DNA of 7,430 nt from Candidatus Sericytochromatia bacterium (lineage in GTDB: Bacteria > Cyanobacteriota > Sericytochromatia > UBA7694 > JACMQJ01). The DNA lies in NCBI GenBank assembly GCA_014377055.1, contig JACMQJ010000324.1, positions 1-7,430 of the forward strand, read 5' to 3'. The notes beneath the pieces were generated by a model. It saw only the letters and a list, made by a program, of their open reading frames with translations, made no database searches and was not told the origin of the DNA. Every line of letters begins with the position of its first letter. The first letter of the stretch is position 1. The translations under genes and the position numbers were made by a program. This document shows positions 6,076 to 7,430 of this stretch, piece after piece.

Positions 6076-7430
6076 ATGAAAATATCGTTAAATTGGTTAA
6101 AAGATTATGTTGATTTAAGTAATGAAAATCCTGAAGATTTAGGATTACGTTTTACTATGGCTTCTGCTGAAATAGAAGGAATAGAGAACCTTAGCCAACA
6201 TTTTAACCATGTCGTAGCTGCCAAGATAATAGAAATTGCTCCTCATCCTGATGCTGATAAACTACAGGTGACAAAGGTTGATAACGGAAAAGAAGTTTTA
6301 CAGGTTGTTTGTGGAGCAAAAAATATTGCTGTTGGTCAAATAGTACCTCTAGCACAAGTTGGTGCTGTTTTGCCTGGTGACTTTAAAATAAAAGTATCAA
6401 ATAAAAGAGGTGTTGAAAGTCACGGAATGCTTTGTGCTGCCAGTGAGCTTGGTATGAGTGATGACTCTGAGGGAATATTGATACTTCCTGAAAATACAGA
6501 AATAGGAAAATCATTTGCTGATATAGCAGGTAAAAATGATTCTTTAATTGAAATTGATAATAAATCATTAACTCATAGACCAGACTTATGGGGACATTAT
6601 GGGCTTGCTAGAGAATTAGCCGCAGTTCTTAAAAAAGAATTTAAACCTTTAGATTTTACTTTACCAAAAATGGATGAAGATAAAATACAAATAAAAGCAA
6701 AAATAGAAGATACTGATTTGTGTAAAAGGTATTCTGCATTAGCTTTTGATAATATTAACATTGTTCCATCTCCTGAATGGCTACAAAATAGATTGATTAA
6801 TATTGGTGCAAAACCAATTAATAATGTTGTTGATGCTACAAATTATGTTATGTTTGAGCTTGGTCAACCAATTCATTCATTTGATGGCTCAAAGTTAAAA
6901 GATCAAACTATTATTATCAGAAAAGCAAAAGAAGGTGAAACACTTACTACACTTGATAGTATTGAAAGAAAATTAACAACTGATATGCTCGTTATAGCTG
7001 ATATTGATAAGCCTATTGCTTTGGCTGGAGTAATGGGTAATGAAAATAGTGAAGTTGATAATAATACAACTTTTGTTGTTCTTGAAGCTGCAAGCTTTCA
7101 TGCTGCTAGTGTAAGAAGAACTGCTGTAAGTCTTGGCTTAAGAACAGAAGCCTCATCAAGATTTGAAAAAAGTCTTGATCCTGAAATGACATTACAAGCA
7201 ATATCTCGTTTTTATACTATTTTAAAAGAAACTTGCCCTAATCTAAAAGTAGTTAGCCAACTTGTTGATCTTGATTATTCTGACAAAACACCTGTATATG
7301 TCAATGTAACTAAAGAATTTATTAATAGAAGATTAGGAACTCAACTTGATAGTAATTTTATTGAAACTACTTTAAAAAGCTTAGGTTTTGAGTTTGAAGA
7401 AAATGATCAAGAAAACTATAAACTAAAAGT
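6076..7430 (+). CDS. pheT: Phenylalanyl-tRNA synthetase beta subunit, N-terminal 451 residues (runs off right edge)
   Basis: PheT is the large chain of the (alpha beta)2 PheRS, which charges tRNA-Phe; the beta chain also removes mischarged tyrosine. The frame is open to the window edge and covers a little over half of the usual length of about 800 residues. MKISLNWLKDYVDL at the N-terminus is typical. The OB-fold tRNA-binding domain covers about 40-150, with HPDADKL (57-63), VVCGAKN (77-83) and VESHGMLCAASELG (113-126). A short linker motif follows as EIDNKSLTHRPDLWGHYG (159-176), in place of the TPNR-type version of E. coli. The B3/B4 editing domain covers about 210-390, with INNVVDATNYVMFELGQPIHSFDG near 250-270 and RTEASSRFEKSLDP near 355-370. 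B5 begins around 410. A purine-rich GAAGAAG a few bases before the ATG is a plausible ribosome-binding site. pheS is not adjacent: trmO lies directly upstream. Confidence 0.96.
   Translation, partial: MKISLNWLKDYVDLSNENPEDLGLRFTMASAEIEGIENLSQHFNHVVAAKIIEIAPHPDADKLQVTKVDNGKEVLQVVCGAKNIAVGQIVPLAQVGAVLPGDFKIKVSNKRGVESHGMLCAASELGMSDDSEGILILPENTEIGKSFADIAGKNDSLIEIDNKSLTHRPDLWGHYGLARELAAVLKKEFKPLDFTLPKMDEDKIQIKAKIEDTDLCKRYSALAFDNINIVPSPEWLQNRLINIGAKPINNVVDATNYVMFELGQPIHSFDGSKLKDQTIIIRKAKEGETLTTLDSIERKLTTDMLVIADIDKPIALAGVMGNENSEVDNNTTFVVLEAASFHAASVRRTAVSLGLRTEASSRFEKSLDPEMTLQAISRFYTILKETCPNLKVVSQLVDLDYSDKTPVYVNVTKEFINRRLGTQLDSNFIETTLKSLGFEFEENDQENYKLK

Noticed and set aside
6383..6568. Minus-strand open frame of 61 codons
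   Set aside because: It lies wholly inside the well-supported pheT frame, its product is a low-complexity hydrophobic and aromatic string, and no start signals are evident.
1..7430. Recoded stop codons (TGA as Trp or Gly)
   Set aside because: All five genes use TGG for Trp, read through with no in-frame TGA, and end in TAA or TAG where the end is visible, so no alternative code is needed.

Overview
The window is strongly AT-rich chromosomal DNA from a bacterium that uses the standard code: TGG serves for Trp and there are no in-frame TGA codons in any gene. It holds five protein genes, two of them cut by the window edges. The taxonomic signals are mixed. ArgS has the sequence style I associate with Bacteroidetes and some spirochaetes. 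PheT carries an 'NKSLTHRPDLWGHYG' version of its linker motif. The exported GHL10 protein resembles family members found in cyanobacteria and Gram-positive or thermophilic lineages. An AT-rich, poorly sampled lineage such as a non-photosynthetic cyanobacterial relative (Vampirovibrionia/Melainabacteria) would fit, but this is a guess from pattern memory, not a placement.

Layout: the minus strand from 577 to the left edge carries the first half of a galactokinase (galK). A 335-base AT-rich intergenic region follows, holding divergent promoters for galK and argS. On the plus strand, argS (arginyl-tRNA synthetase), a secreted GHL10/CBM9-like protein and trmO (tRNA m6t6A37 methyltransferase) follow with gaps of 19 and 2 bases, so they look like one operon. 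A 96-base gap with its own promoter leads into pheT (phenylalanyl-tRNA synthetase beta chain), which runs off the right edge. pheS is not next to it.

Three of the four plus-strand genes act on tRNA (charging with Arg, charging with Phe, modification of position 37). The exported glycoside-hydrolase-like protein lodged between them is the odd member and the least characterised gene. The most striking non-coding signal is an identical 9-base extended -10 element, TGATATAAT, in front of galK, argS and pheT. In argS and pheT it lies exactly the same distance (38 bases) from the start codon. I found no mobile elements, CRISPR arrays, RNA genes, convincing intrinsic terminators or clear novel system. 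The findings below are modest leads.
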